Shown: piece after piece, positions 31,787 through 40,777 of the stretch
Layout of the letters: each line of letters opens with the position of its first letter
Position numbering within the stretch: position 1 is the first letter of the stretch
Assembly (NCBI GenBank): GCA_900539465.1
Contig: UQCF01000018.1
Span: 1 to 41,008 of the forward strand
DNA from: an uncultured Ruminococcus sp.
Lineage (GTDB): Bacteria > Bacillota > Clostridia > Oscillospirales > Acutalibacteraceae
Direction: 5' to 3'
DNA: 41,008 nt
Made by a program: the position numbers and the translations under genes
The notes under the pieces: model-generated
The model's input: the letters and a program-made list of their open reading frames with translations, nothing else
Told to the model about the DNA's origin: nothing
The model's database searches: none

Positions 31787-33379
31787 TTATTTAACCGGCT
31801 TGCCAAACTGCTCAATGATTATTTTAAAAATATTTATTATTATATTTTTAATGAGCGTGAACAGGTTCGGGCTTTCAATCGGGCTTCCCCTGTCCTCGTC
31901 GGTCATGGGTCTGATTGATTCAACATTGTTTTCGTCTTTATCAAAAATAAGATATTGAGGAATACTGCTGTCGCTGAACACCGTAAGCGGCTGCTCGCCG
32001 TGTCTCAAAATTTTATAAATGACCATATACAGCACCCACGGATAGCAATCGTGATTGAGGTTCTGAACATACCATGTCGTATCCGGGAAAAGTGCCGTTG
32101 AAGCGTCAATTGCAAGATCCGGAGAAATATATTTATCCGTTCCGTTTGCCTTTGCCTGCGCGATATATTCATCGCTCAGTTTTTTGCCTATAGGCGCAGT
32201 AGTCGTTCCCGGAGCCTGCTGCTCACAAGTTGTAAGCATATCGCTCTGCAAATCGGCATTATAAACAATAGGATATAGCTGATAGCCGTATTTTGCAATT
32301 ATCGAAACATTTACGCCGTCCGCCTCCATCTGTTTATACATAGAAGTAAGCTTCGAGCCGACAGTTTCGTGATAGTGATTTATTTTTTCGATAAGTCCCG
32401 CATACTCATCCTCAACGCCCGCAAAGATATAATCTCTCGCTTCTTCAAATCTGTCGGCAGAAACCATAGCCCAATAAGCCGGGAAAGTGCCGTAACAGAC
32501 CCTCATAACATCGGGAATCACATATTTTGCAACCTTTGTACCCGTTTTGTTAAAATAATCCATTGTCATATCAAGCCCGTTTAACTTGTTGCTGAGTGTT
32601 ATAATCTCTTTAATAAGCATAAACAAAGGTGAGTTGCCGAGATTCTGAGTTGCAAAGAAATCAACTCCGTCGGCATCGAAATACAGCTCGCCGTTGAAAA
32701 GCGAATTGTTTACCTCTGTGCCGAAGCAGATTGAATTGTAAAGCACAACGTCATCGACGTCCTCCCAGCCGTATTCCGCAAGATAAGCGGAAAGGATTAC
32801 CGTTCCAAGACATCTTGCAAGAAGCTTAACCCGTGAATGACCTGTTACTTTCTTAACGGCCTGAATATACTCGTGGAGGTCGTCCGCAGTTTCACACGGG
32901 TCAATGCGGCTGTCATACTGATAAAAATATTTGTAAATTTCGTCATGCGCTCCGTTGGCTGTGCTTACATCGTTTGAAAGCTTATGTACATCCGTAAGCG
33001 GAAGACTTTTCCAATTTTCGCAAGTCTTTTGACCTGAATTGTTCGGAACTTCACCGTTATTATCAAGCATATAATCCTTGCAAAGCTCAGCCATATAGCG
33101 AGTGAACTGTGTTTTAAATTCCGAAAAATCGTCTGTCAGATATCCCTTTGTATAAATAGGAACAAGGTCCTTTGCCGCTCTCTTAATAAATTCTTCCGAA
33201 AAAACGGGAATTTCATAGCTGTCCGGATCGTCCTTATCAATGTATATCGGCGAACGTCCGCGCACATAGATAATCGGCACCTCATCACAGTCGCAGGAAG
33301 TCCCCGTCATTGCGCTCGCTGGAGCGACAGCCATCACAAAGATTACCAAGCTTAAAAACACTGCTAAAAACTTTTTCAA
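31787..33379 (-). CDS. LCAT-like exported hydrolase paralogue, Cys at nucleophile
   Basis: A 530-residue paralogue of the hydrolase at 12209-13795. It keeps the signal peptide (LAVFLSLVIFVMAVAPASA), the first strand (PIIYVRGRSPIY), the spacing of every landmark and the C-terminal tail. Differences are at the active site: the DWR motif is YDSR, and the nucleophile elbow reads LARCLGTV, with C190 in place of Ser192 of the paralogue. D421 (SPDLAID) and H443 (NLNHDCY) match D419 and H441. So it may be a thiol hydrolase or a non-catalytic binder. Start: TTG 33379, with GGAGAG 6 bp upstream; there is no suitable ATG near the signal peptide and an extension to 33520 would cross the promoter. Confidence 0.78.
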   Translation of the reverse strand: MKKFLAVFLSLVIFVMAVAPASAMTGTSCDCDEVPIIYVRGRSPIYIDKDDPDSYEIPVFSEEFIKRAAKDLVPIYTKGYLTDDFSEFKTQFTRYMAELCKDYMLDNNGEVPNNSGQKTCENWKSLPLTDVHKLSNDVSTANGAHDEIYKYFYQYDSRIDPCETADDLHEYIQAVKKVTGHSRVKLLARCLGTVILSAYLAEYGWEDVDDVVLYNSICFGTEVNNSLFNGELYFDADGVDFFATQNLGNSPLFMLIKEIITLSNKLNGLDMTMDYFNKTGTKVAKYVIPDVMRVCYGTFPAYWAMVSADRFEEARDYIFAGVEDEYAGLIEKINHYHETVGSKLTSMYKQMEADGVNVSIIAKYGYQLYPIVYNADLQSDMLTTCEQQAPGTTTAPIGKKLSDEYIAQAKANGTDKYISPDLAIDASTALFPDTTWYVQNLNHDCYPWVLYMVIYKILRHGEQPLTVFSDSSIPQYLIFDKDENNVESIRPMTDEDRGSPIESPNLFTLIKNIIINIFKIIIEQFGKPVK

Positions 33380-33445
33380 AACAATCTCTCCTCTATACCA
33401 GTCTATCCGCACTAAGCAATACAACAGCCTACCTGCGTTATAGTT

Positions 33446-33474
33446 ATAATACACTGTGCTGCCGCCGGTGTCAA
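33446..33474 (-). promoter_or_regulatory. Promoter for the Cys-type hydrolase gene
   Basis: Minus strand TTGACA (33469-33474), 17-bp spacer, TATTAT (33446-33451). It supports the TTG start at 33379 and rules out a longer N-terminus. Confidence 0.8.
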
Positions 33475-33551
33475 TAGACACAGAGAGACGATTGTCGCCT
33501 AAAATATAAGTACGCTTCAATCAAATATGTTTCGCCTCAGTAGCTTGCATA

Positions 33552-33591
33552 TAAAAAATCACTCCTCGAAGAAGTTACTCTTCGGGGAGTG
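33552..33591 (-). terminator. Terminator of the interrupted rubrerythrin gene
   Basis: Stem CACTCCTCGAAGA (33560-33572) / TCTTCGGGGAGTG (33579-33591), followed on the minus strand by ATTTTTTAT. It lies 21 bp after the rubrerythrin stop codon, so it belongs to that gene and marks resident chromosome. Confidence 0.85.
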
Positions 33592-33612
33592 AAAAAATGC
33601 CGATAAATATTC

Positions 33613-33678
33613 TTATTCGCCGAAATATCTCTTAAGAAGACCTGCGAAAGCTCTGCCGTGCCTTGCCTCGTCACGAGC
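33613..33678 (-). pseudogene. 3' fragment of a rubrerythrin-family gene (attachment site)
   Basis: Minus-strand codons read ARDEARHGRAFAGLLKRYF then G, E and stop (TAA at 33613-33615). This is the C-terminus of rubrerythrin/NADH-peroxidase-like diiron proteins, including the E-x-x-R-H iron-ligand helix. Upstream of codon A (33676-33678) the frame stays open for a few codons (SIFLSFS) but the family similarity stops, and 18 bp on the integrase promoter starts. No rubrerythrin 5' part is in the window. The simplest reading is integration of the element into the 3' end of this gene, with the rest at the far end of the element. Confidence 0.75.
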
Positions 33679-33695
33679 CGAAAAGCTCAAAAATA

Positions 33696-33725
33696 TTGAC
33701 AAATAAGGATATTTTATTGTAGTAT
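33696..33725 (+). promoter_or_regulatory. Promoter and repeated TTGTAGT sites before the integrase
   Basis: TTGACA (33696-33701), 18-bp spacer, TAGTAT (33720-33725). The -10 overlaps the first of three direct ATTGTAGTA-like motifs (33716, 33736, 33747); an inverted copy (GCTACAATT) is at 33807-33815. The rest of 33726-33869 is AT-rich leader without an ORF. Confidence 0.55.
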
Positions 33726-33869
33726 TATCATAGAAATTGTAGTAAATTTGTAGTTGTTCTATAAAATGTACTATTTTTACTATTATATTTTGAAATATTT
33801 TCGTCGCTACAATTAATTATATCTCAATAGTTAGAATTAACAAATATTAATTTTAAGCAGGTGATATTA

Positions 33870-35420
33870 ATGATAAAAAAACCAGATGTATTTAGAATTG
33901 ATGAAAAGAACAAAAACAGTGCTTGGGGTTGGAAATATTATAAAGACTATAAGGATGGCACTAAGCCCGTTCGTAAGCTTATTACACAACGCAAAGATGG
34001 AACCCCATACAAAACCAAAAAGGAAGCAGAAGAAGCTCGTGAGGCATTTATTCGTACAGAGCATATCAGACATGGGTTAGGTTGTAATACCGAGGCAACT
34101 CTTTCCGATGTTTACAAAACATATTCAAACACCGAAACATGGCGAAGTCTTGCACTTGGCACTCAGCGTCGCTATGACTCCTCCTGGCGTGTGCATATTA
34201 GTCCAGAATTAGGCGATTTTAAGATAGCGTCGATAACTGCCTTCCAACTTCGTGAGTACCTTCTACAAAAATATAATAATGGAGTAACATTTTCTAATCT
34301 GGAAAATATATATAAAGTCCTTAGCATTTTATTTCGATATGCAGCAAATGTCGGTATCATCCAACTTAAAGTATATAAAGACATGTTTAAGGAAACTACC
34401 GGTTTACGCATAATGCCTGAAAAGATGAGAGGTGAGATTAAAAAACCACCAATAACATTTAGTGATATTGAATTATATAATATGGAGAAATATTTGCGTG
34501 ATACTAATTCTCCTTTCCTTACAGTGTATATGCTTGCACGTTATGCCGGACTACGCCGCAGTGAGTGTCTTGGAATACGCTGGTCCGATGTTAATTTTAA
34601 AAATGGCACATTAATTTCAAAGTTTCAGATGCTATATGATGATAAAGAAAAAATAAACTACCTAACGCCTGCCAAGACTCATAAAGGTTATGCTCGCGAA
34701 ATAATAATGTGCCCGGTTCTTCAAATGCATCTAAGTGAGCTATATAAAAAACAAAACGAACATAAAAAGTCGGTGGGCTATCAAAACACAGAAAAAATTG
34801 TTATAAGAACAGTTGATGAAAAAACTCATAAAAAAATAGAAACATATACTATAGGGGGGGATTTTGTCAATCGACGCTTAAACGGAGAACTCATAATTCC
34901 GGGAAGTCTTAGACGATTGGCTGACACACTAAACAAGGTTCTTAGAAAAGAAAAGAGACCTTTCAAGCTTCATAATCTTCGCCATGATTTTGCAACACGA
35001 TGTGCTACAAATGGTGTAAGTTCTCTCAAATTATGTGTGATGATGGGCCATGAAAAATATGAAACCACTATGAAGTATTATATCAATTCATCCAATGACG
35101 AGCTTGACAACAAAACACGCAAACTGTTTGCAGAAATATTTGCACCTAAAGAAGTTAATATCTTAGAAAATGATGTATCCGTTGAATTAAACGAAGCTCT
35201 CGATAAAGTACCTCTTTCACATCCCGTTCCTAAAGATGAAATAAGTGAAAGTGCGAGCATTATCGGTTCATTATATAGCGAAATTGAACAGCAAAAGAAA
35301 GCAAAGCGTGTTATTAGATATGATGTAATATCTCAAACTCAAGATGCTAATACTGTTCAATTAGTTTTTGAAGATGGTAACGAGATAATCGTTGATATAC
35401 CCTGTGACAGTGAATTCTGA
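33870..35420 (+). CDS. int: Tyrosine site-specific recombinase (integrase)
   Basis: A 516-residue phage/ICE-type integrase. N-terminal arm-binding domain (about 8-60, GWKYYKDYKDGTKPVRKL and KTKKEAEEAREAF, the AP2-like fold), SAM-like core-binding domain (about 75-170) and catalytic domain with the full set: ARYAGLRRSECLGIRW (first Arg), the beta-hairpin Lys in TPAKTHKG, LHNLRHDFATR (His-x-x-Arg), MMGHEKYETTMKYY (His and the nucleophile Tyr). An extra ~90 residues follow the Tyr, without known motif. Start: ATG 33870 behind GCAGGTGAT. It catalyses integration and excision of the element at the rubrerythrin fragment. No excisionase gene is seen next to it. Confidence 0.93.
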   Translation: MIKKPDVFRIDEKNKNSAWGWKYYKDYKDGTKPVRKLITQRKDGTPYKTKKEAEEAREAFIRTEHIRHGLGCNTEATLSDVYKTYSNTETWRSLALGTQRRYDSSWRVHISPELGDFKIASITAFQLREYLLQKYNNGVTFSNLENIYKVLSILFRYAANVGIIQLKVYKDMFKETTGLRIMPEKMRGEIKKPPITFSDIELYNMEKYLRDTNSPFLTVYMLARYAGLRRSECLGIRWSDVNFKNGTLISKFQMLYDDKEKINYLTPAKTHKGYAREIIMCPVLQMHLSELYKKQNEHKKSVGYQNTEKIVIRTVDEKTHKKIETYTIGGDFVNRRLNGELIIPGSLRRLADTLNKVLRKEKRPFKLHNLRHDFATRCATNGVSSLKLCVMMGHEKYETTMKYYINSSNDELDNKTRKLFAEIFAPKEVNILENDVSVELNEALDKVPLSHPVPKDEISESASIIGSLYSEIEQQKKAKRVIRYDVISQTQDANTVQLVFEDGNEIIVDIPCDSEF

Positions 35421-35487
35421 TGCAAAGACATAGTCATATTCTCCGAACCCAACTTCAATGCCGCAAATCAAACGACCAAATGAAGAA

Positions 35488-35524
35488 AACCCCCAACCGC
35501 CGGAATAACCGACAGTCGGGGGTT
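35488..35524. terminator. G/C-rich hairpin between int and hsdR
   Basis: Outer stem AACCCCC (35488-35494) / GGGGGTT (35518-35524), inner CCGACAGTCGG may fold alone. On the minus strand it is followed by TTTTCTTC, so it best serves hsdR; it is about 135 bp past its stop. The rest of 35421-35659 shows no gene. Confidence 0.6.
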
Positions 35525-35659
35525 GTGATTATATTTATGTAGGTCAGATAGTAGAATTGCATCCATTCATTCACAATCAGTGAATATCCAAGCAATTTTT
35601 TCTCATTTATCTTCTATTTACAAGTCAATTTATATTCTAACAACAATTAAAATAAAGCA

Positions 35660-38600
35660 TCAGTCTTCCATCACATTATCCGTCCAAAGCTCGCACTGCG
35701 TCATAACAGTTTGAACAGCATCGTCCATCCCTTCGGGCGGATACTTGTGTTTCTTCAGAAGTTTTTTAATGAGCATACGCATTCTTGCTCTTGCGGACTC
35801 TCGTTTCTGCCAGTCAATCGTCTTATTCCTGCGGAGAGTATCGGCAAGCTCTTTCGTAATGGCAATAAGTTCGTCATTTTCGTAAAAATCTTTGATTGCC
35901 TGCGGCTTTGTGAGGGCATCGTAGAATGCAAGTTCATCGGCTGTAAGTCCGAGCTGGTCACCATCTTTTTGTGCTGCCGCAATCTGCTTTGCCAGTTTCA
36001 GCATTTCTTCAATGACTTCTTCATTGGTCAGCATACCATTCAAATATGCATTGAGCGAACGCTGCATAATCTCGCTGAACTTTTCGGACTTGACCACATT
36101 TGTCCTGCGATAAACAGATACCTGTTCTGCAATAAGTTTTTTCAATAGCTCGACCGCAAGGTTCTTTTCTTTCATATTTGCGACTTCTTCAAGGAATTTC
36201 GGGTCAAACAGAGAAAGCTCCTCTTTGATGTCTGAAAAAAGGTTAATTACACCGTCACTCTTGATGCTCTGCTTCAAAAGTTCATTTATTCTTGTGTTCA
36301 TTTCAGACAATGATATTTTCTTGCCCACACCGGTATTTGTAAGTCTAATAACAAGAACACGAACCGACTCAAAGAACGCTGCTTCAAATCTCAATTTTTC
36401 ATCAACCAATGAAGAACAAAGGGAGAGTGCCTGATGAAGCATAAGTGCTTCTTTTACAAACGAGTCTTTATCATCAACTTTTTCTCTGCCCATAATGAAG
36501 TTGACAGCGCCGCTGATAGTCTTAGACCTTTCAAGGTCTGTGCCGGTTTGAAACTTGGAATAATCAAATCCGTGGAACTTATCATGGCATACGGACAGCT
36601 TTTCTTGGAATTTCGGAAATGCAACCTTTGCAACATCGGTGTCACCGTAATTCTTTTTATCACGGGCAGTGTAATCGTTCATTGCCTTTTTAAGTGCTGT
36701 TGCAATACCCACATAGTCAACAACAAGACCACCCTCTTTGTCACGGAACACACGATTCACACGGGCAATAGCCTGCATAAGATTGTGCCCGGACATCGGC
36801 TTATAAACATACATCGTTGCAAGTGACGGCACATCAAAGCCTGTGAGCCACATATCTACAACGATTGCAATTTTAAGCGGACTGTTGTTGTCTTTGAATT
36901 TCTTTGCAAGCTCGTCCTTGTGGTGCTTGTTGCCGATTATCTCACGCCATTCTTCCGGGTCGTTGTTGCCGGAAGTCATTACAACCGCAACTTTTTCCGT
37001 CCAAGCTGGGCGCAGCTCTAAAATACGCTTGTAAATTTTCATAGCGATAGGACGAGAGTAAGCAACAATCATTGCTTTACCTGTCAACAGATTTTCTCTG
37101 TTGTTCTCGTAGTGGTCGAGTATATCGCTTACAAGCGAATTGATGGTGTTATCATTGCCGAGGATTGCTTCCATCTGACCGAGTTCACGCTTGCTCTTTT
37201 CGATAACTTCTTCGTCTGCGTTGGCGGACATAATATCATACTCGGTATCAATCAGCCGCAGCGTTGCTTCGTCGAGATTGAGCTTAATTACACGGCTTTC
37301 GTAATAAACAGGGCGGGTTGCTCCGTCCTCGACCGCCTGCGTCATATCGTAAATATCGATATAGTCGCCGAACACCTCACGAGTGCTACGGTCTTTTGAA
37401 GAAATAGGTGTGCCTGTAAAACCAATATATGTAGCGTTAGGTAAGGTGTTGCGGATAACACGAGCCGTACCGATTTTGACCTTACCGGTTTTAGCGTCCA
37501 CGGTTTCTGTCAGTCCGTATTGTCCACGGTGTGCTTCGTCTGCCATAACCACAATGTTGTGGCGTTCGGACAACGCTTCGTGAGACTCCTCAAACTTTTG
37601 CATAGTGGTAAAAATAATACCGTTTGCCTGTCTGCCGGCAAGGAGAGATTTTAAGTTTTCTCTGCTTTCGGCGTGCATTGGCTCTTGCCTTAAAAATTCT
37701 TTGCACTTTGCAAACTGACCGTAAAGCTGGTCGTCAAGGTCGTTTCTGTCTGTGATAACAACAATCGTCGGGCTGTCTAACGCTTCTTGCAACAAATGGG
37801 CATAGAACACCATAGATAGCGACTTTCCGCTGCCTTGTGTATGCCAGAACACACCGCCTTTACCGTCGGTAACTGTAGCGTGCTTTGTAGATTCAATCGA
37901 TTTTCTGACCGCAAAGTATTGATGATACCCTGCAAGTATCTTAAACGAATTGATACCCTCGTTAGAAAAGCAAATAAAGTTTTTTATTATATCAAGCAGT
38001 CGTGCCTTTTGGAACATACCCTCAAAGAAAGTATCAAATTGTGCATACTGCGTGTTTTCATAATCACCATCTTTTGTTTTCCACTCCATAAAGCGGTCTT
38101 CACCGGAGGTGATCGTACCCGCTTTTGAGGTCAACTGGTCGCTCATTACGCAAATTGCGTTGTAAATGAACATAGACGGAATTTCTTTCATATAGTTACG
38201 GAGCTGCCTGTACGCTTCGGAAGCGTCCGTTTCTTCACGGGACGGAGATTTAAGCTCAACCAATACAACCGGCAAGCCGTTCAAAAAGAGAATTACATCA
38301 GGGCGTTTATTGCTGTTCTCAATAAAAGTCCATTGGTTAGCAACGATAAAGGAGTTGTTGTCGGGATTTTTATAGTCAACAAGATAGACGATAGAGGAAC
38401 GCTCCTCACCGTCAACAAAATATCTTACAGGGATACCGTTTTGCAGATAGTCCATAAACACGGCGTTTTTCTGCACAAGCTCTCCGTTTTCAAAGTTTTT
38501 GAGCTTGAATAAAGCATCCTGAATAGCATCATCAGGTAACCCTCTGTTCAAGCGGTACAGAGAATCAAGCAGAACTTCCTCATATAACGGACTGTAAAAG

Positions 38601-38704
38601 TCTCTTTCAATATCGGGACCGTATGCGTACTCGTATCCCAAATCATTTCTGAACAGCTCGATTACAGAGCTTTCATACGAAGCTTCATTATATTGCTGTA
38701 ACAT
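35660..38704 (-). CDS. hsdR: Type I restriction enzyme, R subunit
   Basis: HsdR translocates DNA with ATP and cuts it at a distance when in complex with HsdM and HsdS. The 1014-residue protein has the RecB-like nuclease at the N-terminus (D136 in RPDVILF, E150-x-K152 in VLVELKSPS, QLRNY 167-171), Walker A in HTQGSGKSLSMVF (288-300), ADEAHRGQYG (388-397), FTGTPIS and the second RecA domain (VVDMWLTGFDVPSLATMYVYKP, MQAIARVNRVFRDKEGG), then the helical C-terminal part. All nuclease and helicase motifs are intact. Start: ATG 38704 after TGGAGA. HsdM and HsdS are not in the window; the PIN-TM gene is 27 bp upstream on the same strand. Confidence 0.95.
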   Translation of the reverse strand: MLQQYNEASYESSVIELFRNDLGYEYAYGPDIERDFYSPLYEEVLLDSLYRLNRGLPDDAIQDALFKLKNFENGELVQKNAVFMDYLQNGIPVRYFVDGEERSSIVYLVDYKNPDNNSFIVANQWTFIENSNKRPDVILFLNGLPVVLVELKSPSREETDASEAYRQLRNYMKEIPSMFIYNAICVMSDQLTSKAGTITSGEDRFMEWKTKDGDYENTQYAQFDTFFEGMFQKARLLDIIKNFICFSNEGINSFKILAGYHQYFAVRKSIESTKHATVTDGKGGVFWHTQGSGKSLSMVFYAHLLQEALDSPTIVVITDRNDLDDQLYGQFAKCKEFLRQEPMHAESRENLKSLLAGRQANGIIFTTMQKFEESHEALSERHNIVVMADEAHRGQYGLTETVDAKTGKVKIGTARVIRNTLPNATYIGFTGTPISSKDRSTREVFGDYIDIYDMTQAVEDGATRPVYYESRVIKLNLDEATLRLIDTEYDIMSANADEEVIEKSKRELGQMEAILGNDNTINSLVSDILDHYENNRENLLTGKAMIVAYSRPIAMKIYKRILELRPAWTEKVAVVMTSGNNDPEEWREIIGNKHHKDELAKKFKDNNSPLKIAIVVDMWLTGFDVPSLATMYVYKPMSGHNLMQAIARVNRVFRDKEGGLVVDYVGIATALKKAMNDYTARDKKNYGDTDVAKVAFPKFQEKLSVCHDKFHGFDYSKFQTGTDLERSKTISGAVNFIMGREKVDDKDSFVKEALMLHQALSLCSSLVDEKLRFEAAFFESVRVLVIRLTNTGVGKKISLSEMNTRINELLKQSIKSDGVINLFSDIKEELSLFDPKFLEEVANMKEKNLAVELLKKLIAEQVSVYRRTNVVKSEKFSEIMQRSLNAYLNGMLTNEEVIEEMLKLAKQIAAAQKDGDQLGLTADELAFYDALTKPQAIKDFYENDELIAITKELADTLRRNKTIDWQKRESARARMRMLIKKLLKKHKYPPEGMDDAVQTVMTQCELWTDNVMED

Positions 38705-38731
38705 ATATTTTTCTCCAATTATACTATAGAT

Positions 38732-40777
38732 TTACTTATCGTTTAATATTTTAAGTTGATTCTTAAAATATTTTGAACAAAGCTTATCCTTTCTTTTATC
38801 TGATGCTAAATACTTCCATATCTTATGTAAATAGGTTGGTAGACTTATAGTGAAGATTCCATAAATCCAAGTAAATGCACTGAAATTTTTCAGAGAAAAA
38901 GTATCAATTTCAGTAGATTTTGTAATCAATTCAACAAAAGGCTTTACTTGGAAAATATAGCACAATGCAAAAAGTAATAATAATACTAATATTAATATTC
39001 CCTCTATCGCTAACGGAATGTTTTCTCGTTGAGCGAACCAATTTACCTTCTTTTGAGCTTTTTTTCTCGCAAATATTTGAGCGTGTTCTTCAGCAGATTT
39101 TTTGTTTTCCAACTGCTTTTTATATTCTTCGGTTGCTTCTTCTGATAATTCTTTTTCCGCTTCAACAGCTTTGTGAAGTTCTTCTTTATGAGTTTTTTTC
39201 TCATCAGATAAGATTTTGTCAAATGCAAGTTCTATTGAATCATTGTAATCTTCTACACTATCAAAAGAATACTCATTTTTATTTGTTAATATTTCATTGA
39301 TTACAAGTTCTTTAATTTGTTTATCAATAGTTCTTTCCGATAATCTTGTCAAAAGTTCAATGGGATTGATATTAATTTCATCTTCGTCAGTATGATGGTG
39401 TCTAAGAGTCATAAACATGCAAAAAGATTTATAATCATCATTAGAGGCTCTACCTGATACTTTCAAAATAATTGATAACCATAAACTTGGAATAACTACC
39501 ATAGGAATACCATCAAAAGTTTTGTCCGACCAAGCTATGAGTAATTGATCCGCTGAAACAATATACTCATTCATTTCCCACAAATTCTTTGCACTTTTCG
39601 GTCTTAACGATTCCAAAAAAAGCACTTGATTTATGTCTGTTTTAACCGATTCGTCAGTAGTGGCTCTATATGACCTTTTGGCGTTCTTGAAGGATTTCAA
39701 ATCTTCAAATAATGCTGAATTTTTATCTTCTTTCAGAATATTTGAAGAATCGATGTATTCAAAATTGCTAATAGCACTATTGATTTTTTTTAGCAAAAAA
39801 GTTCTAAAAGAAATAAAGTCGTGATATTTATTTTGCGGTTCCTTACACCAATTGCAATATATTGCATAAAAATCATTATAATCAAAAGTGGAAGAAATTT
39901 TCGAAATAATATTTGGATCCACAGGTGCTTGTCCTCTTGTCATTAATTTTATAAAATTAATTTGACTGTCAATCACCCTATAAATCTCATTTAAAACGGC
40001 ACTAGTATAGTAAAGTGAAACCCCTACTTCACGACATTTTTCAATAAAATTTTTAGTGACAAACATGCGGTCATCTTGATTTATTCCAGCTATTCTAAAT
40101 ATAATATTTGTATCAAGAAAAAATTTCTTTCCTTTAAAGATTGACTTTGAAATAACGGGATTCTTTTTTGTTGTTATTAAGCAATATTCATAGCAAGACG
40201 CAACAATCGAATATAGTAATTTATCTTTTTCAGGATTATTCCAAAGCATAAAGCCATTTATTAAATCAATTTCCCCAGGAGTTGGTTTAAATTCATTTAT
40301 CACATCTTCCTCGACATTGGCTTTAAAATCTATCCCTATTATTGAATTGAAATTTTTAGCATTTGAATTAAAACAATAATACAAATATTTTTGAATAAGA
40401 CTTAAAAGCTGATTAGCATCTATGTCTTGAACTTGTTCAATATAATCATTAACATATTTTTTAATTTTTTCTTCAGCAGAAATTTGTGTGGATAATTGAT
40501 CATTAACTTTAGCAGAAAGCATATATTTTTTATTAACAATTTTAATTCTATTTTTTCCTCTTTTTGCTATTGCTTTCTCAATTTCCTGGATATCAAATTC
40601 TAATTGGAATCGATTTCTGATACATTTATATATTTCTAATGAAGATAACGAGCCGTTTTCCGAATCAAATATTACGCATTCAGTTAATTTGCAAATATAT
40701 TTATTGCGAGTTGTCTCTCCTTGATTCTCCAAAATCATTGACAACCTCAAAAGATCGCTTTCTGTTATTTTTAACAA
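38732..40777 (-). CDS. PIN-domain, coiled-coil, two-TM protein in the hsdR operon
   Basis: A 681-residue protein without a named family that I know. N-terminal ~85 residues look like a winged-helix (LLRLSMILEN, SSLEIYKCIRNRF, EIEKAIAKR). A PIN-like nuclease domain starts at KKFFLDTNIIFR (D222), with E264 (AVLNEIYRV), D381 (VKTDINQVLF, LESLR) and D410 (YIVSADQLLIAWS): the four acidic positions of a metal-dependent RNase. Residues about 525-580 are a charged coiled coil; two transmembrane helices follow (587-610 and 635-652) and a basic tail ends it. Start: TTG 40777 behind GAGGAGG; the ORF extends to 40816 but that part overlaps another gene. Membrane-tethered nuclease, likely a defence partner (inference). 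Confidence 0.75.
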   Translation of the reverse strand: MLKITESDLLRLSMILENQGETTRNKYICKLTECVIFDSENGSLSSLEIYKCIRNRFQLEFDIQEIEKAIAKRGKNRIKIVNKKYMLSAKVNDQLSTQISAEEKIKKYVNDYIEQVQDIDANQLLSLIQKYLYYCFNSNAKNFNSIIGIDFKANVEEDVINEFKPTPGEIDLINGFMLWNNPEKDKLLYSIVASCYEYCLITTKKNPVISKSIFKGKKFFLDTNIIFRIAGINQDDRMFVTKNFIEKCREVGVSLYYTSAVLNEIYRVIDSQINFIKLMTRGQAPVDPNIISKISSTFDYNDFYAIYCNWCKEPQNKYHDFISFRTFLLKKINSAISNFEYIDSSNILKEDKNSALFEDLKSFKNAKRSYRATTDESVKTDINQVLFLESLRPKSAKNLWEMNEYIVSADQLLIAWSDKTFDGIPMVVIPSLWLSIILKVSGRASNDDYKSFCMFMTLRHHHTDEDEININPIELLTRLSERTIDKQIKELVINEILTNKNEYSFDSVEDYNDSIELAFDKILSDEKKTHKEELHKAVEAEKELSEEATEEYKKQLENKKSAEEHAQIFARKKAQKKVNWFAQRENIPLAIEGILILVLLLLFALCYIFQVKPFVELITKSTEIDTFSLKNFSAFTWIYGIFTISLPTYLHKIWKYLASDKRKDKLCSKYFKNQLKILNDK

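Noticed and set aside
33380..33520. N-terminal extension of the Cys-type hydrolase
   Set aside because: The extension would cross a consensus promoter (33446-33474) and put 47 residues before a signal peptide.
33613..33678. A tRNA 3' end as the integration target
   Set aside because: I looked for a TTC loop and acceptor stem next to the integrase; none is present, whereas the codons match the rubrerythrin C-terminus.
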